A stretch of 15,297 bases of DNA, from contig QFBU01000032.1 in NCBI GenBank assembly GCA_003265975.1, positions 1-15,297 on the forward strand, written 5' to 3'. A program made the translations under genes and the position numbers. The stretch is from Candidatus Marinamargulisbacteria bacterium SCGC AAA071-K20 (GTDB taxonomy: Bacteria > Margulisbacteria > Marinamargulisbacteria > GCA-2716485 > AAA071-K20). The notes below the pieces were generated by a model. It was not told the DNA's origin, did no database searches, and saw only the letters and a list, made by a program, of their open reading frames with translations. Below are positions 7,242-15,150 of this stretch, one piece after another (positions within the stretch are counted from its first letter, which is position 1; each line of letters starts with the position of its first letter).

Positions 7242-8702
7242 ATGATGCTATTCAACTAATTTTTATTTATCTTTCTTTTTTTGCCACTCAGTTTAATCGG
7301 CTTTTGGTTTCTACGATCTAAATACTCATCTCGGTATGCTCAGATATGGCTCGTCTTAGCCTCCCTAATATTTTATATGTGTTGGAACCTATATATATTG
7401 TGCTTTTGATGACTTCAATAGGGTTTAATTTTATTTGCGGTAGTTTTTTGTGCAAGGAGAAATTCACAGAACATCGTAAAAAAAGAGTCTTATATATAGG
7501 AATCATTTGCAATGTCATGCTGCTTGTTTTTTATAAATACACTAATTTTATCTTGGAAATTGTAGGCAGTTCATTGAGCGTCGAATTCGATCGATATTCA
7601 ATAATTCTTCCTTTAGCAATAAGTTTTTTTTACATTTCAGCAGATCGCGTATTTGGTTTACGCCTATTCTGGAGAGATCAAAGGAAATACTCTAATTGGC
7701 TATACACTATTTGTATCTTTTTTCCCCCAATTAATTGCCGGTCCAATTGTGCATTACAGGGAAATGATTGGTCAGTTTCAATTTGACAAGAAAATTGATT
7801 TTCAAATGATCAAGAAAGGGATTTTTCTTTTTACAATTGGTTTATTCAAGAAAGTGCTTATTGCCGATAATTTTGCATTCTTTGCTAATAATGGCTTTAG
7901 AAATGCAGAGACATTAAGTTTCGCGGAAGGATGGATCACCTCATTATCGTACACGTTTCAGTTGTATTTTGATTTCAGTGGGTATACTGACATGGCTATA
8001 GGACTAGGGATGATATTTAATATTGTTTTGCCTCAGAATTTTAATTCACCTTATAAAGCAAGTAATATCAAACTTTTCTGGAGATCTTGGCATATTACTT
8101 TGGGTCGGTTTTTAAAAGATCATGTTTATATCCCGTTAGGAGGTAACAAGTTTGGTCTATCCGTAAAACTACGAAACTTAATATTAACATTTATTATTGG
8201 GGGGATATGGCACGGAGCTGGGTGGACTTTTTTAATTTGGGGAGGACTACATGGTATTGCTTTGTGTTTACATAGTATATGGGAAAAAATGGGGCTAAAA
8301 CTAAATATAATATTGGGTTGGTTCATTACATTTAATTTTGTTAATTTAATGTGGGTGTTTTTTAGAGCAAAAGATTTCAATCAAGCTATTCAAGTTATAA
8401 AATCTATGGCTGGTTTCAAGGGAGTTTTTTTTCCTGATTGGGCAGCAGGTTTTTTTTCGATTTTACCAGCTTTGAATATTACCTTTGGTACACCTTGGGC
8501 AAATAATGTTGGAGCAACAAAATATACAGTCATCTGGATAATTGTATTCTTGGCGTTTGTTGCAAAATCAATGAATTCAAACGAACTCATTGATAAAATT
8601 GATTTCTCACAGAAAAGATACGCATATATAAGTGCGGCAGTGCTTGTCGGGTCACTTATGTTTATGAATAATATTAAAGAATTCTTGTATTTCAATTTTT
8701 AA
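7242..8702 (+). pseudogene. AlgI-type MBOAT O-acyltransferase, three disabling lesions
   Basis: Stitched across frames, this is a typical polysaccharide O-acyltransferase of the AlgI/MBOAT family. It begins MMLFN*FLFIFLFLPLSLIG. The first lesion is TAA at 7257-7259 where family members have Ser (MLFNS). The second is a missing C at 7388-7389, after FYMCWN and before PIYIVLL. The third is an 8-T run at 7624-7631; removing one T restores LPLAISFFTFQQIAYLVYAY. From 7653 the frame is intact to the stop and holds the conserved core: FWRSWHITLGRFLKDHVYIP and then IGGIWHGAGWTFLIWGGLHG, whose His is the presumed catalytic residue. The family moves acyl groups across the inner membrane for exopolysaccharide or cell-wall acetylation. 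Its stop overlaps the start of the SGNH partner. A shortened product from 7653 would lack the N-terminal helices. Confidence 0.85.
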
Positions 8703-9736
8703 TGATGAAAACACATATATCTTATATTAAGACCTTTTTATTAACGAGCCTTACGATTGGCTTCATTATTTTTTTATTTGTTTTGTCTGTAGATCCTTAC
8801 GATAAATTAGGCATTAATGTTTGGAACCTTGAAAACAAGGCTGTTTCTGCTGGTGGAAATTTTAAATATTCTCATATAGAGAATGTAGAGAAAAATGAAT
8901 ATCAGATTTTTATTCTTGGAAGTAGTAACGCAAACCACTACGACCCAGAACTCATTGAAGAACTGACCGGTTTAAAGGCTTATAATTATTGTGTACATAA
9001 TGCCCAGACTTTGAGTTATTTGGCCATTGTAAGGCATCTTATTGATAAACAGGTTCCAAAAATAATTATTCTAAATTTGGATTTTTTTAACCTGAACGAA
9101 AACCTCCCTTCAGACATTCGACTTATAAGGTCACCAATTTATAAATATCTGATAAATGAAAAAATAGAAAACAAGTTTGACTTATTATTAAAAACATATT
9201 TTTCCTGGAAGTCTTTTTCAGACGCTTGGCGATTAGTTTATTACAAGTTTTTAGGAAAGAAAATTATCACACATAAGAAAAATGGAGCTTACATATATGA
9301 ATTCCCCCCTAAACTAATCGAAACTAACTTTAGATATTTCGAATACGAATACAAAGATTTTAAAATTGGTGATAAAAATATTTTGCATTTAGAAAAAATT
9401 AGAAAGTTAGCACATCACCATAATATTAAATTAATTGTTACATTAGGAGCCATAAATATGGCTCAAATAAAGGAAATAAAAAAACGAAAGCAATTATATG
9501 AGACATTCAAAAGCTATAAGGAATTATCGGCGAATATTTTTGGTAAAGTTTTTGATTTCAGCAACGAGTCAGTGGCTTTTTACAACGGGTTTCCTTATGG
9601 GCTTGACGCTGTCCATCCTTCATCGGAATTATCAAATATTATTGTACAAAAAATTTTCTCATCTGATTCAGTTGATGCTCCTTTAAACTTTGGTAAAATA
9701 TTACACTCAAATTCCAACAAAGGTGGTAATAATTGA
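8702..9736 (+). CDS. Membrane-anchored SGNH-hydrolase-fold protein, MBOAT partner
   Basis: This 344-residue protein has one N-terminal membrane anchor (about residues 9-30, TFLLTSLTIGFIIFLFVL) followed by an extracytoplasmic domain. G73-S-S-N76 stands after a hydrophobic strand (IFILGSSNAN), the position of the SGNH block-I nucleophile. D302-A-V-H305 near the C-terminus fits the catalytic Asp-x-x-His of that fold. Such proteins (AlgJ/AlgX- and DUF1574-like) accept acyl groups from an MBOAT protein and place them on a glycan. The start overlaps the MBOAT stop codon (TAATG), implying translational coupling. The gene is intact although its partner is broken, so decay may be recent or the partner may be supplied elsewhere. 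The glycan target is unknown. The next codon, at 8705, is also ATG. Confidence 0.7.
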   Translation: MMKTHISYIKTFLLTSLTIGFIIFLFVLSVDPYDKLGINVWNLENKAVSAGGNFKYSHIENVEKNEYQIFILGSSNANHYDPELIEELTGLKAYNYCVHNAQTLSYLAIVRHLIDKQVPKIIILNLDFFNLNENLPSDIRLIRSPIYKYLINEKIENKFDLLLKTYFSWKSFSDAWRLVYYKFLGKKIITHKKNGAYIYEFPPKLIETNFRYFEYEYKDFKIGDKNILHLEKIRKLAHHHNIKLIVTLGAINMAQIKEIKKRKQLYETFKSYKELSANIFGKVFDFSNESVAFYNGFPYGLDAVHPSSELSNIIVQKIFSSDSVDAPLNFGKILHSNSNKGGNN

Positions 9737-9776
9737 ACGATATTTATGATTAAAATCTTCAAGCACGAAATTAGAA

Positions 9777-9899
9777 ATGAAATATGATGAAAATGAGATT
9801 TGGCTGGGGTTTGTTGATTGTTATCGAACTTTTTCCGTTGACCTGAATCTAACTAGAATCGAGACTAACGAAATAGAGAACTTATTAAAGGTTGCGTAG
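9777..9899 (+). CDS. Possible 40-residue ORF or gene remnant
   Basis: Between the SGNH gene and the convergent protease, a frame from an ATG encodes 40 residues, starting MKYDENEIWLGFVDCYR and rich in acidic residues. There is no clear ribosome site, but the upstream sequence is purine-rich (AGAA). The composition looks like a soluble protein fragment. It could be the surviving end of a longer gene, since the frame is open about 30 nt further upstream. I do not recognise it, and chance is a real alternative. Confidence 0.25.
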   Translation: MKYDENEIWLGFVDCYRTFSVDLNLTRIETNEIENLLKVA

Positions 9900-9947
9900 A
9901 ATTTTTTTGAATCCGCTTGAACAGATATCGTATCGTTCTCAAAAATC

Positions 9948-12062
9948 TCATTTCTTTTCTTTAGAATCTTCAGACTCTACCTTCTCAAGTTTGGAGGCCA
10001 TTATTTTTAGCTTGGATATCAAATCATCATAGAATTGATCTGAAACCTTAATATTTAACTCGTCCCAATCACTAAATTTTTTAGTAAAAAGGGTTCTATT
10101 GGTAGTTTGTTTTTTCGACTCATCAAATTCTTTATAATTTCTTGCATGTGAAAATCTGATCTTCAGTGAAGGATGGCTTGAAAACTTACTTTCTGTATCG
10201 TCATTTAAAATACCGTTGTTGATAGACTCTATGTCTTTCTTCTCGAAACTATTTTCGGCAATTTCTACCATTGAGCAAAAATTTGTAAAGACTGATTTGT
10301 CATCAATTAATCTCGGGATAATTTTGGGCTCTATTATCTCACTAAAAATTATGTCATTCCGCGCTACTTTTAGAAGTCCTTCATAAAAGTTTTTAGGGCC
10401 TTTCAATTTTATGGCATGAATATCTGCTTTTATTTCTCCGATTTTTGAAAATGAAGAAGTGCATTCGAAGTAAAGGTTGATGAAAACTAACAATATCCAA
10501 TATGCCGGGTTTAAAAACATTATAAGGTTATAAAGGATAATGCCCCCTGACTCTTCTTTGTCTTCATTATCGATTTTTCCTGGGAGAGAATTAAATGCTT
10601 GAATTAGAGATTGGCCCACTGTGTGAGTGATTATGGCCCAGTTCGTATCCTTATTATCAAAATGTCCATATTCGTGGGTCAGTATTGCTTCAAACTCATC
10701 AACTGTTAACCCGTACAATGTGGGAACACCTAAGGTTAAACATCTTTTTCCTAAACCAAAAAATGCAAGAAATGAAGGGCCTTTTTGATGAACTGAGATA
10801 CCAGTTGTAGCCGCTATTAATATTTGGTCAATTTTTTTCGTATTTAATTTTTTCGCTATTCCAGACACAAGACCCCAGATCTCTTTTTCGTCAGTTTCCG
10901 AAAGGAGAACGCCAGACTGCTCATTCACCTTTGGAAAAAATAATCTAAATATACTAAAAAGGAGACCGTAGGCCGTAACAAATGCAACAACCCCAAGTGC
11001 AACGTAACCGACAATTGGGACAAGAGGAAGAATGCTGATAAGCATGAAACCGTAAATGACATATGTTATTGCGGCTAAAAAGGCTACGCCTAATAGAAAT
11101 GTAAAAAAAGGTAAAAAACCTATCATTAAAACGGAATGCAGACGGGTAAGCTTCCCATCGTATTCTAAGCTTTCTTTATTGTTTGTCAGAAAGTCAGATA
11201 TTTTTATCTTATTTCGTCTTTCTAGCGCTCTCCCTGAAATCCCAAAAATCAAATAGTTATAGGCTCCTAATGAAATTGAGATAGCTAAATATGTCCAGTG
11301 AAAAGAAAAATTCTTAAATGCAATGTAAACCAAGTATAGTCCGAAGGCCGATACTAAAGTTGTGATAAGAATGAATGTCGGGATTATTATTATACTAAGC
11401 TTAGTTCTAGCTATTAAAAATAGGAAAATTAACGATACTGCTGCAAGCGCAAATAGACCTAGGGAGTCCTGTGTAGAAAATAGGGAGTTATAATTCATTT
11501 TCTTTTCGGGATAGAATTTAAGAGACTCTAATATAGTTATCAAAGAGTCTTTGTTTTCAGTAAAATATTCTTCAAGCTTTGATTTGTCACCACTTGCAAC
11601 TCCAGAGAAAAATAAAAGGAGAGAGCTTTCTCTAGGAACTAAATAAAGAAATGCTTTTCTATAAATGGGATTTCTTGAACCGTTTAAGGTTTCTTCAATT
11701 ACACAAATATATCCTTGTTCCTCGGGGTCGCTAAGTTTAGCTGCTTTTAGTATTTCCATTGGGTTAGTATTTGAAAGAGCTAAAATTAGATCTTGCAGTT
11801 CTTTTTTTGACGGGTAAATCGTATTAAAATCCTGTTTTAAATTAAGATTATTATCTTCGGCCATGGCCTTCAGCTCTCTGCTGTAATCCACCTTTAAGAA
11901 AGTGATATAGATATTGTCTTTTAGGGCAGAAAGAATATTGTTTTCTGAATTTGGGGTGCTGATTATATCCCAATTATCTTCTAGAGAAATCACATACCCT
12001 TGAGATGGGTAATCGAATGTTTCACAACTAATTGGTTGATTAAACAAAAGAAAGAAACACAA
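9948..12062 (-). CDS. Membrane-bound M48-family zinc metalloprotease
   Basis: The 704 residues carry the M48 signature H463-E-Y-G-H467 within LTHEYGHFDNKDTNW and a third zinc ligand, E543, in GEIKADIHAIKL. Both are standard for the HtpX/Ste24/M48 clan. Before the catalytic domain lie a secretory-type N-terminus, an extracytoplasmic domain of about 180 residues (YPSQGYVISLEDNWDI onward) and several hydrophobic helices near 203-250, 257-276 and 312-372. Another helix lies at about 507-530. The tail is charged (KKEKK-like). The family degrades or processes membrane or envelope proteins. The substrate is unknown, and the long N-terminal domain is larger than in HtpX. The TTG at 12062 lacks a ribosome site. 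The frame is open further upstream, where GAGGGAG (12101-12107) precedes ATA or ATT (12090-12095) and adds the positively charged start of a signal peptide, so the true start is probably there. Confidence 0.85.
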   Translation of the reverse strand: MCFFLLFNQPISCETFDYPSQGYVISLEDNWDIISTPNSENNILSALKDNIYITFLKVDYSRELKAMAEDNNLNLKQDFNTIYPSKKELQDLILALSNTNPMEILKAAKLSDPEEQGYICVIEETLNGSRNPIYRKAFLYLVPRESSLLLFFSGVASGDKSKLEEYFTENKDSLITILESLKFYPEKKMNYNSLFSTQDSLGLFALAAVSLIFLFLIARTKLSIIIIPTFILITTLVSAFGLYLVYIAFKNFSFHWTYLAISISLGAYNYLIFGISGRALERRNKIKISDFLTNNKESLEYDGKLTRLHSVLMIGFLPFFTFLLGVAFLAAITYVIYGFMLISILPLVPIVGYVALGVVAFVTAYGLLFSIFRLFFPKVNEQSGVLLSETDEKEIWGLVSGIAKKLNTKKIDQILIAATTGISVHQKGPSFLAFFGLGKRCLTLGVPTLYGLTVDEFEAILTHEYGHFDNKDTNWAIITHTVGQSLIQAFNSLPGKIDNEDKEESGGIILYNLIMFLNPAYWILLVFINLYFECTSSFSKIGEIKADIHAIKLKGPKNFYEGLLKVARNDIIFSEIIEPKIIPRLIDDKSVFTNFCSMVEIAENSFEKKDIESINNGILNDDTESKFSSHPSLKIRFSHARNYKEFDESKKQTTNRTLFTKKFSDWDELNIKVSDQFYDDLISKLKIMASKLEKVESEDSKEKK

Positions 12063-12193
12063 GATAAAAAAGATATTAAATGAAGTTCGAATTATGGACG
12101 CTCCCTCGATAAAAATATTATTCTCAAACGGCTATCATTGTTGCATGCCCGGAATGTGACTTGAGCAAAACAAAAAAACAAACAATACTCATC

Positions 12194-12222
12194 ATGACCG
12201 ATTCATGCTTGAATTGTATAAT
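12194..12222 (+). promoter_or_regulatory. Sigma-70-type promoter for a probably leaderless transcript
   Basis: A perfect TATAAT at 12217-12222 is preceded, at 17-bp spacing, by ATGACC (12194-12199), which matches four of six bases of TTGACA. Transcription would start near 12229, only one or two bases before the ATG at 12231. No Shine-Dalgarno sequence is present, so translation would be leaderless or would use a later start. Confidence 0.6.
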
Positions 12223-12230
12223 GTTATGCT

Positions 12231-12851
12231 ATGTTTCTCAATTACTTAGATGAAGATGAATTACTGTTATTAGTAACTTGGAAGTTAAAAGGAATTAACC
12301 TTGATCATATACAACTCCTGCATAAACATTTGCTTGGGAATCTATTATTTTTAGATCGATTAAACCGATATTACGGAATTCCTGCTAAGCTAAAAATCTC
12401 CGAAGAGTGGACTAAGACCAAAAGTAAAATTTATCTTGTTGAATGTAAGGGAACCAGTGACAAAACTACGACAACCTTAACAAGAAAACCAGTTGAAGAA
12501 CTAGTAGAAAAAATAAACAAAAATATATCTCAACAACACTTTCCTATGAAAGGAGTTGGAACAAATTACCGCAAGTTTTACTCATCACTTTCACGGGCAC
12601 TGGATATAATTTGTGACGAGTCATTCGATTCTCAGGCAATAAACTATTTTTTAGCAGAGTATATCCATAACTTTCAATGCTCAAATTTGGCTAGCCCCAA
12701 AGCTAATTTCTATTCTGTTTCGAAACATTTTCCACTGTTCTACAAACGAATAGATGCACTTGTAAAAAATTATGGGCCTAAAAATCTTTTTTTTCTATGG
12801 TCGATTTTTTTCAAAAACATAATAAATATAAGCCTCTTGAGTTTTTCTTAA
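12231..12851 (+). CDS. Unrecognised protein, 5' part of a gene split across two frames
   Basis: This frame gives 206 residues that I cannot assign to a family. It is helix-rich and charged, with leucine-rich stretches near the start (DEDELLLLVTWKLKG) and IYLVECKGT at about residues 67-75. The E-x-K there looks like the core of PD-(D/E)xK nucleases, but the required preceding Asp is not evident, so this is weak. The natural continuation is in the -1 frame: after NYGPKNLFF the other frame reads MVDFFQKHNKY. The last residues here (LWSIFFKNIINISLLSFS) look like out-of-frame tail. The frame change lies at T-runs that have the exact phase of -1 slip heptamers (T TTT TTT at 12788-12794; T TTT TTC at 12806-12812). 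Either a T was lost or the ribosome slips. Confidence 0.6.
   Translation: MFLNYLDEDELLLLVTWKLKGINLDHIQLLHKHLLGNLLFLDRLNRYYGIPAKLKISEEWTKTKSKIYLVECKGTSDKTTTTLTRKPVEELVEKINKNISQQHFPMKGVGTNYRKFYSSLSRALDIICDESFDSQAINYFLAEYIHNFQCSNLASPKANFYSVSKHFPLFYKRIDALVKNYGPKNLFFLWSIFFKNIINISLLSFS
12787..12812 (+). promoter_or_regulatory. Two T-rich slip heptamers at the frame junction
   Basis: In the frame of the upstream coding part the codons read CTT TTT TTT CTA at the first site and ATT TTT TTC AAA at the second. Both satisfy the X XXY YYZ rule for -1 ribosomal frameshifting, and either slip enters the frame of the downstream part. No strong downstream hairpin or upstream Shine-Dalgarno-like stimulator is obvious. 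A simple deletion from a 9-T run explains the sequence equally well. Confidence 0.4.
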
Positions 12852-13315
12852 TGTTGGAAGGCAAGGGATATATACAAATTGTGGATATCCATATAAATCA
12901 GAATAGTAATCAACTCAAATGGGATTTAACAATAAATGTATTGCGCACTTGGGAAGAGGTAAATCAAATAGAAAAAGAATGGGTAAGCTTTGGAAAACTG
13001 CACTTTAGGCCAGTCTCGGGACATGCAAGACACGGTGATTATGAACATGTTTTCCAAAAACAACACAAAGGATTCAAACTTCTAAACGACCTTTTAAGAA
13101 CACAAAATTATGAATGCCAAGTTCAATATTTAGCCATAGATATATTAGGTGAGCCAAAAAATACGGACAAAAAGAAGTGCCTATCAGTGATACATGATGT
13201 TGTACACCAAACGATAAAGCCAAAACTAGGCCTAAAAAAAGATGGAACAACAATTGATATTTTAATCTATGACGGCAAATGCGTTTTGACTGCGGTGCCG
13301 AGTAATAAGGAATAA
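12794..13315 (+). CDS. Unrecognised protein, 3' part of the split gene
   Basis: Continuing in the -1 frame from the T-run gives about 173 residues: FFLMLEGKGYIQIVDIHINQ, then alternating hydrophobic and polar strands, and an ending of DILIYDGKCVLTAVPSNKE. No ribosome site precedes the internal ATG at 12797, which supports expression only as the back end of one protein of about 360 residues together with the upstream part. The composition suggests a mixed alpha/beta soluble domain without signal peptide or membrane helix. RPVSGHARHGDYEH contains three histidines that could bind metal, though I know of no family with this pattern. It lies between a protease gene and a mobile-element module, a place where defence or other accessory genes are common. 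Its function is unknown. Confidence 0.55.
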   Translation, partial: SMVDFFQKHNKYKPLEFFLMLEGKGYIQIVDIHINQNSNQLKWDLTINVLRTWEEVNQIEKEWVSFGKLHFRPVSGHARHGDYEHVFQKQHKGFKLLNDLLRTQNYECQVQYLAIDILGEPKNTDKKKCLSVIHDVVHQTIKPKLGLKKDGTTIDILIYDGKCVLTAVPSNKE

Positions 13316-13346
13316 AAAATTATTCTCTCTCATTAAGTTGAAATAG

Positions 13347-13382
13347 AAATACACCCAACTTGGGCTTCAAATACACCTAACT
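13347..13382 (+). repeat. Paired 14-bp direct repeats with an internal palindrome
   Basis: AAATACACCCAACT (13347-13360) and AAATACACCTAACT (13369-13382) differ by one base and start 22 bp apart, about two helical turns. Between and overlapping them is the palindrome CCCAA-C-TTGGG (13354-13364). They lie 45 bp upstream of the first gene of the integrase module, so they could be operator half-sites for the helix-turn-helix protein, recombinase arm sites or part of an attachment site. The function is inferred from position only. Confidence 0.5.
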
Positions 13383-13426
13383 ACCCCCCTTTTATCTACC
13401 CAGTACCTCATTGAACAATATTACAC

Positions 13427-13591
13427 ATGCAAAACCAGCGTGTTGATAAAAATCTAATAGATCAAACCATCTCTGAATGGCAACCTTTCTCGTCTAAAGA
13501 AATGACAGTCCAGGATGCAGAAGAGATTATTAACAACATCGTTTGTTTTTTTTCATTGCTTTTGGAATGGGATAAAAAATCTGATGACTAG
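13427..13591 (+). CDS. Small 54-residue protein of an integrase module
   Basis: This frame was found by reading the strand directly. It starts MQNQRVDKNLIDQTISEWQP, continues with an acidic, helical middle (MTVQDAEEIINNI) and ends FFSLLLEWDKKSDD. The pattern of an early WQP, a D/E-rich middle and a hydrophobic LLLEWD end resembles small proteins commonly found ahead of integrase genes in mobile elements. I have no name for them. Its stop overlaps the ATG of the next gene by 8 nt (ATGACTAG), strong evidence that it is real and translated in the same operon. No good ribosome site precedes the ATG. Its role, perhaps a directionality or regulatory factor, is inference. Confidence 0.65.
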   Translation: MQNQRVDKNLIDQTISEWQPFSSKEMTVQDAEEIINNIVCFFSLLLEWDKKSDD

Positions 13592-14096
13592 ACCCTTCCG
13601 AAAAAAATTAAACCCAAAACTCATAGAAAAGCATCGATGCTATAGGGCAGAAGACTTGGCTGAAGTTTTTCAGGTACACAAACACACAGTATTCACGTGG
13701 TTAAAAAATGGACTCCCACAGATAGATGGAAAAATCCCCTATACGGTTTTCGGAGGAGACCTTATTTCTTGGATCTATAAAAATCGGCCAGCAAAACAAA
13801 AGAAATCGGATCCCAGTAAAGTTTATTGTGTAAAATGTCGTGACCACGTCCTTTTTGACTATGAAAATTCTTGGATAAAAGAAGGTGGCCTAAAACGCAC
13901 TTTTTCTCAGTCTAGATGTCCAGTTTGCGAATGCATTGTAAATAAGATATCCCCAAATTCAGACAAAAAAAATCAGGAGGCAGAAAAACGATTAACATGT
14001 TCCACTCCCACCACCCTAAACACTCACAAAAGAAAGGGGAATCATGATGCGGCAATACAACGCAAAGAACGAGCGGATCAAATACCATTATTTTGA
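13584..14096 (+). CDS. Helix-turn-helix plus zinc-ribbon DNA-binding protein
   Basis: Starting at the ATG at 13584, within the end of the 54-residue gene, gives 170 residues. The longer open frame back to 13515 is only the shadow of that upstream gene. Residues 20-44 (YRAEDLAEVFQVHKHTVFTW and onward) form an excisionase/MerR-like helix-turn-helix. A zinc ribbon follows, with C82-x2-C85 (VYCVKCRDH) and C112-x2-C115 (RCPVCEC). The last part is charged and low in order, and its end overlaps the integrase gene by about 50 nt. The probable role is control of the module's promoter or of excision, acting at the repeats upstream. That is inferred from domain content and operon position. Confidence 0.7.
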   Translation: MTRPFRKKLNPKLIEKHRCYRAEDLAEVFQVHKHTVFTWLKNGLPQIDGKIPYTVFGGDLISWIYKNRPAKQKKSDPSKVYCVKCRDHVLFDYENSWIKEGGLKRTFSQSRCPVCECIVNKISPNSDKKNQEAEKRLTCSTPTTLNTHKRKGNHDAAIQRKERADQIPLF

Positions 14097-15150
14097 TTGG
14101 TTAGAGCATAGTAAAAAAGGATACAAGCTAACAACGATTAGAAGTGTTCGAGAATCTTTATATCGCTTTGATTTATTTACTGGTTTCAAAGGTTACGAGC
14201 ATTTCAATAAGGACATAGCCAAAGCGTTTAAAAAACAATTGTTAAATACACCGTCCCAACAAACTGGAGGAGTGCTAAGCAAATCGTATGTATTACAAGT
14301 TTCCAAATACACAATGGGATTCCTAGAATGGTTATGTCTGCAGCCTAGTTACAAAGGTAAAGTTCGTTACCATGAGATTGAGTACCTAAGCTTATCTAGA
14401 GAAGACAAGGCTATTGCAGCGGCGACAACACCAAGACGCTGGATAGCTACTGATCAGATTGTAAACGCTATTAAACCGATGCCATACGGTACACCTGTAG
14501 AAAAACGGAATAAGGCCCTGATGTCACTTCTCTCGCTTACGGGTGCTAGAATTAACGCACTGATTTCTCTTAAGTTAAAACACATAGACATGTCTGATAG
14601 ATGTATTCATCAGCATCCAAACGCAGTAAGGACAAAAAACAGAAAACGTATTCGAACCTATTTTTTCCCTATTGATAACGTCTGCTTTGAGTCAATTAAT
14701 TCATATGTTGAATTCTTAATAAGGGAAAAGGGATTTTCAAGCGATGACCCCATATTCCCTAGAAACAAAGTTGGTGAGTCCCCAGTTTCAGTAACAGAAT
14801 TAGACAATGTTCACTGGAAAAGTACAGGGTCGGCTCGAAATATAATAAAAAAAGCGTTGGCATCAGTTGGAATTCAAGGCTATTGTCCTCATTCTTTTCG
14901 TAACTCGCTTGTTCAACTGGCTTATAAAAAATGTCGCACACCGGAACAATTTAAAGCCTGGAGTGCAAACCTTGGACATAAAAATGTTATCACTACATTC
15001 TCAAGTTATGGGCATATAGATGAGTTTAAGCAAGGTGACATTATGAAGGAGTTTTCCGACTCTAAAGAAACAAATTCTAATAGCGATGAGGCTATCGTTT
15101 TAAAACAAATCGCTTCAATACTAATACAAAAGGAGTATAATGATGTATAA
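14044..15150 (+). CDS. Tyrosine recombinase (phage-type integrase)
   Basis: This 368-residue protein has an N-terminal SAM-like core-binding domain (about 10-110) and a C-terminal catalytic domain with the full family set. These are R169 in LTGARINALISL, a hairpin Lys in VRTKNRKR, H283-x-x-R286 in PHSFRNS, H312 in NLGHKN and the nucleophile Y322 in FSSYGH. It should therefore be able to catalyse site-specific integration or excision through a 3'-phosphotyrosine intermediate. AGGGGA at 14035-14040 serves the ATG pair at 14044/14047; the second has the better spacing. The gene overlaps the preceding DNA-binding gene by about 50 nt and the following MerR-like gene by about 10 nt, so the module is compact and phage- or island-like. 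No close family name is assigned. Confidence 0.93.
   Translation: MMRQYNAKNERIKYHYFDWLEHSKKGYKLTTIRSVRESLYRFDLFTGFKGYEHFNKDIAKAFKKQLLNTPSQQTGGVLSKSYVLQVSKYTMGFLEWLCLQPSYKGKVRYHEIEYLSLSREDKAIAAATTPRRWIATDQIVNAIKPMPYGTPVEKRNKALMSLLSLTGARINALISLKLKHIDMSDRCIHQHPNAVRTKNRKRIRTYFFPIDNVCFESINSYVEFLIREKGFSSDDPIFPRNKVGESPVSVTELDNVHWKSTGSARNIIKKALASVGIQGYCPHSFRNSLVQLAYKKCRTPEQFKAWSANLGHKNVITTFSSYGHIDEFKQGDIMKEFSDSKETNSNSDEAIVLKQIASILIQKEYNDV

Noticed and set aside
7624..7631. Eight-T run as a phase-variation switch of the MBOAT gene
   Set aside because: A nonsense codon at 7257 and a missing base at 7388 would keep the gene off whatever the run length.
9801..9829. Third copy of TGGCTGGGGT, making the MBOAT-SGNH pair look like a cassette between repeats
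   Set aside because: Here the 10-mer falls within a possible coding frame (IWLGF), similarity beyond it is poor, and no integron attC core (GTTRRRY/RYYYAAC) is seen at either end.
12420..12460. PD-(D/E)xK nuclease motif (VECKG) in the unrecognised gene
   Set aside because: E-x-K is present, but no Asp at suitable distance upstream is clear, and the motif alone is common by chance.
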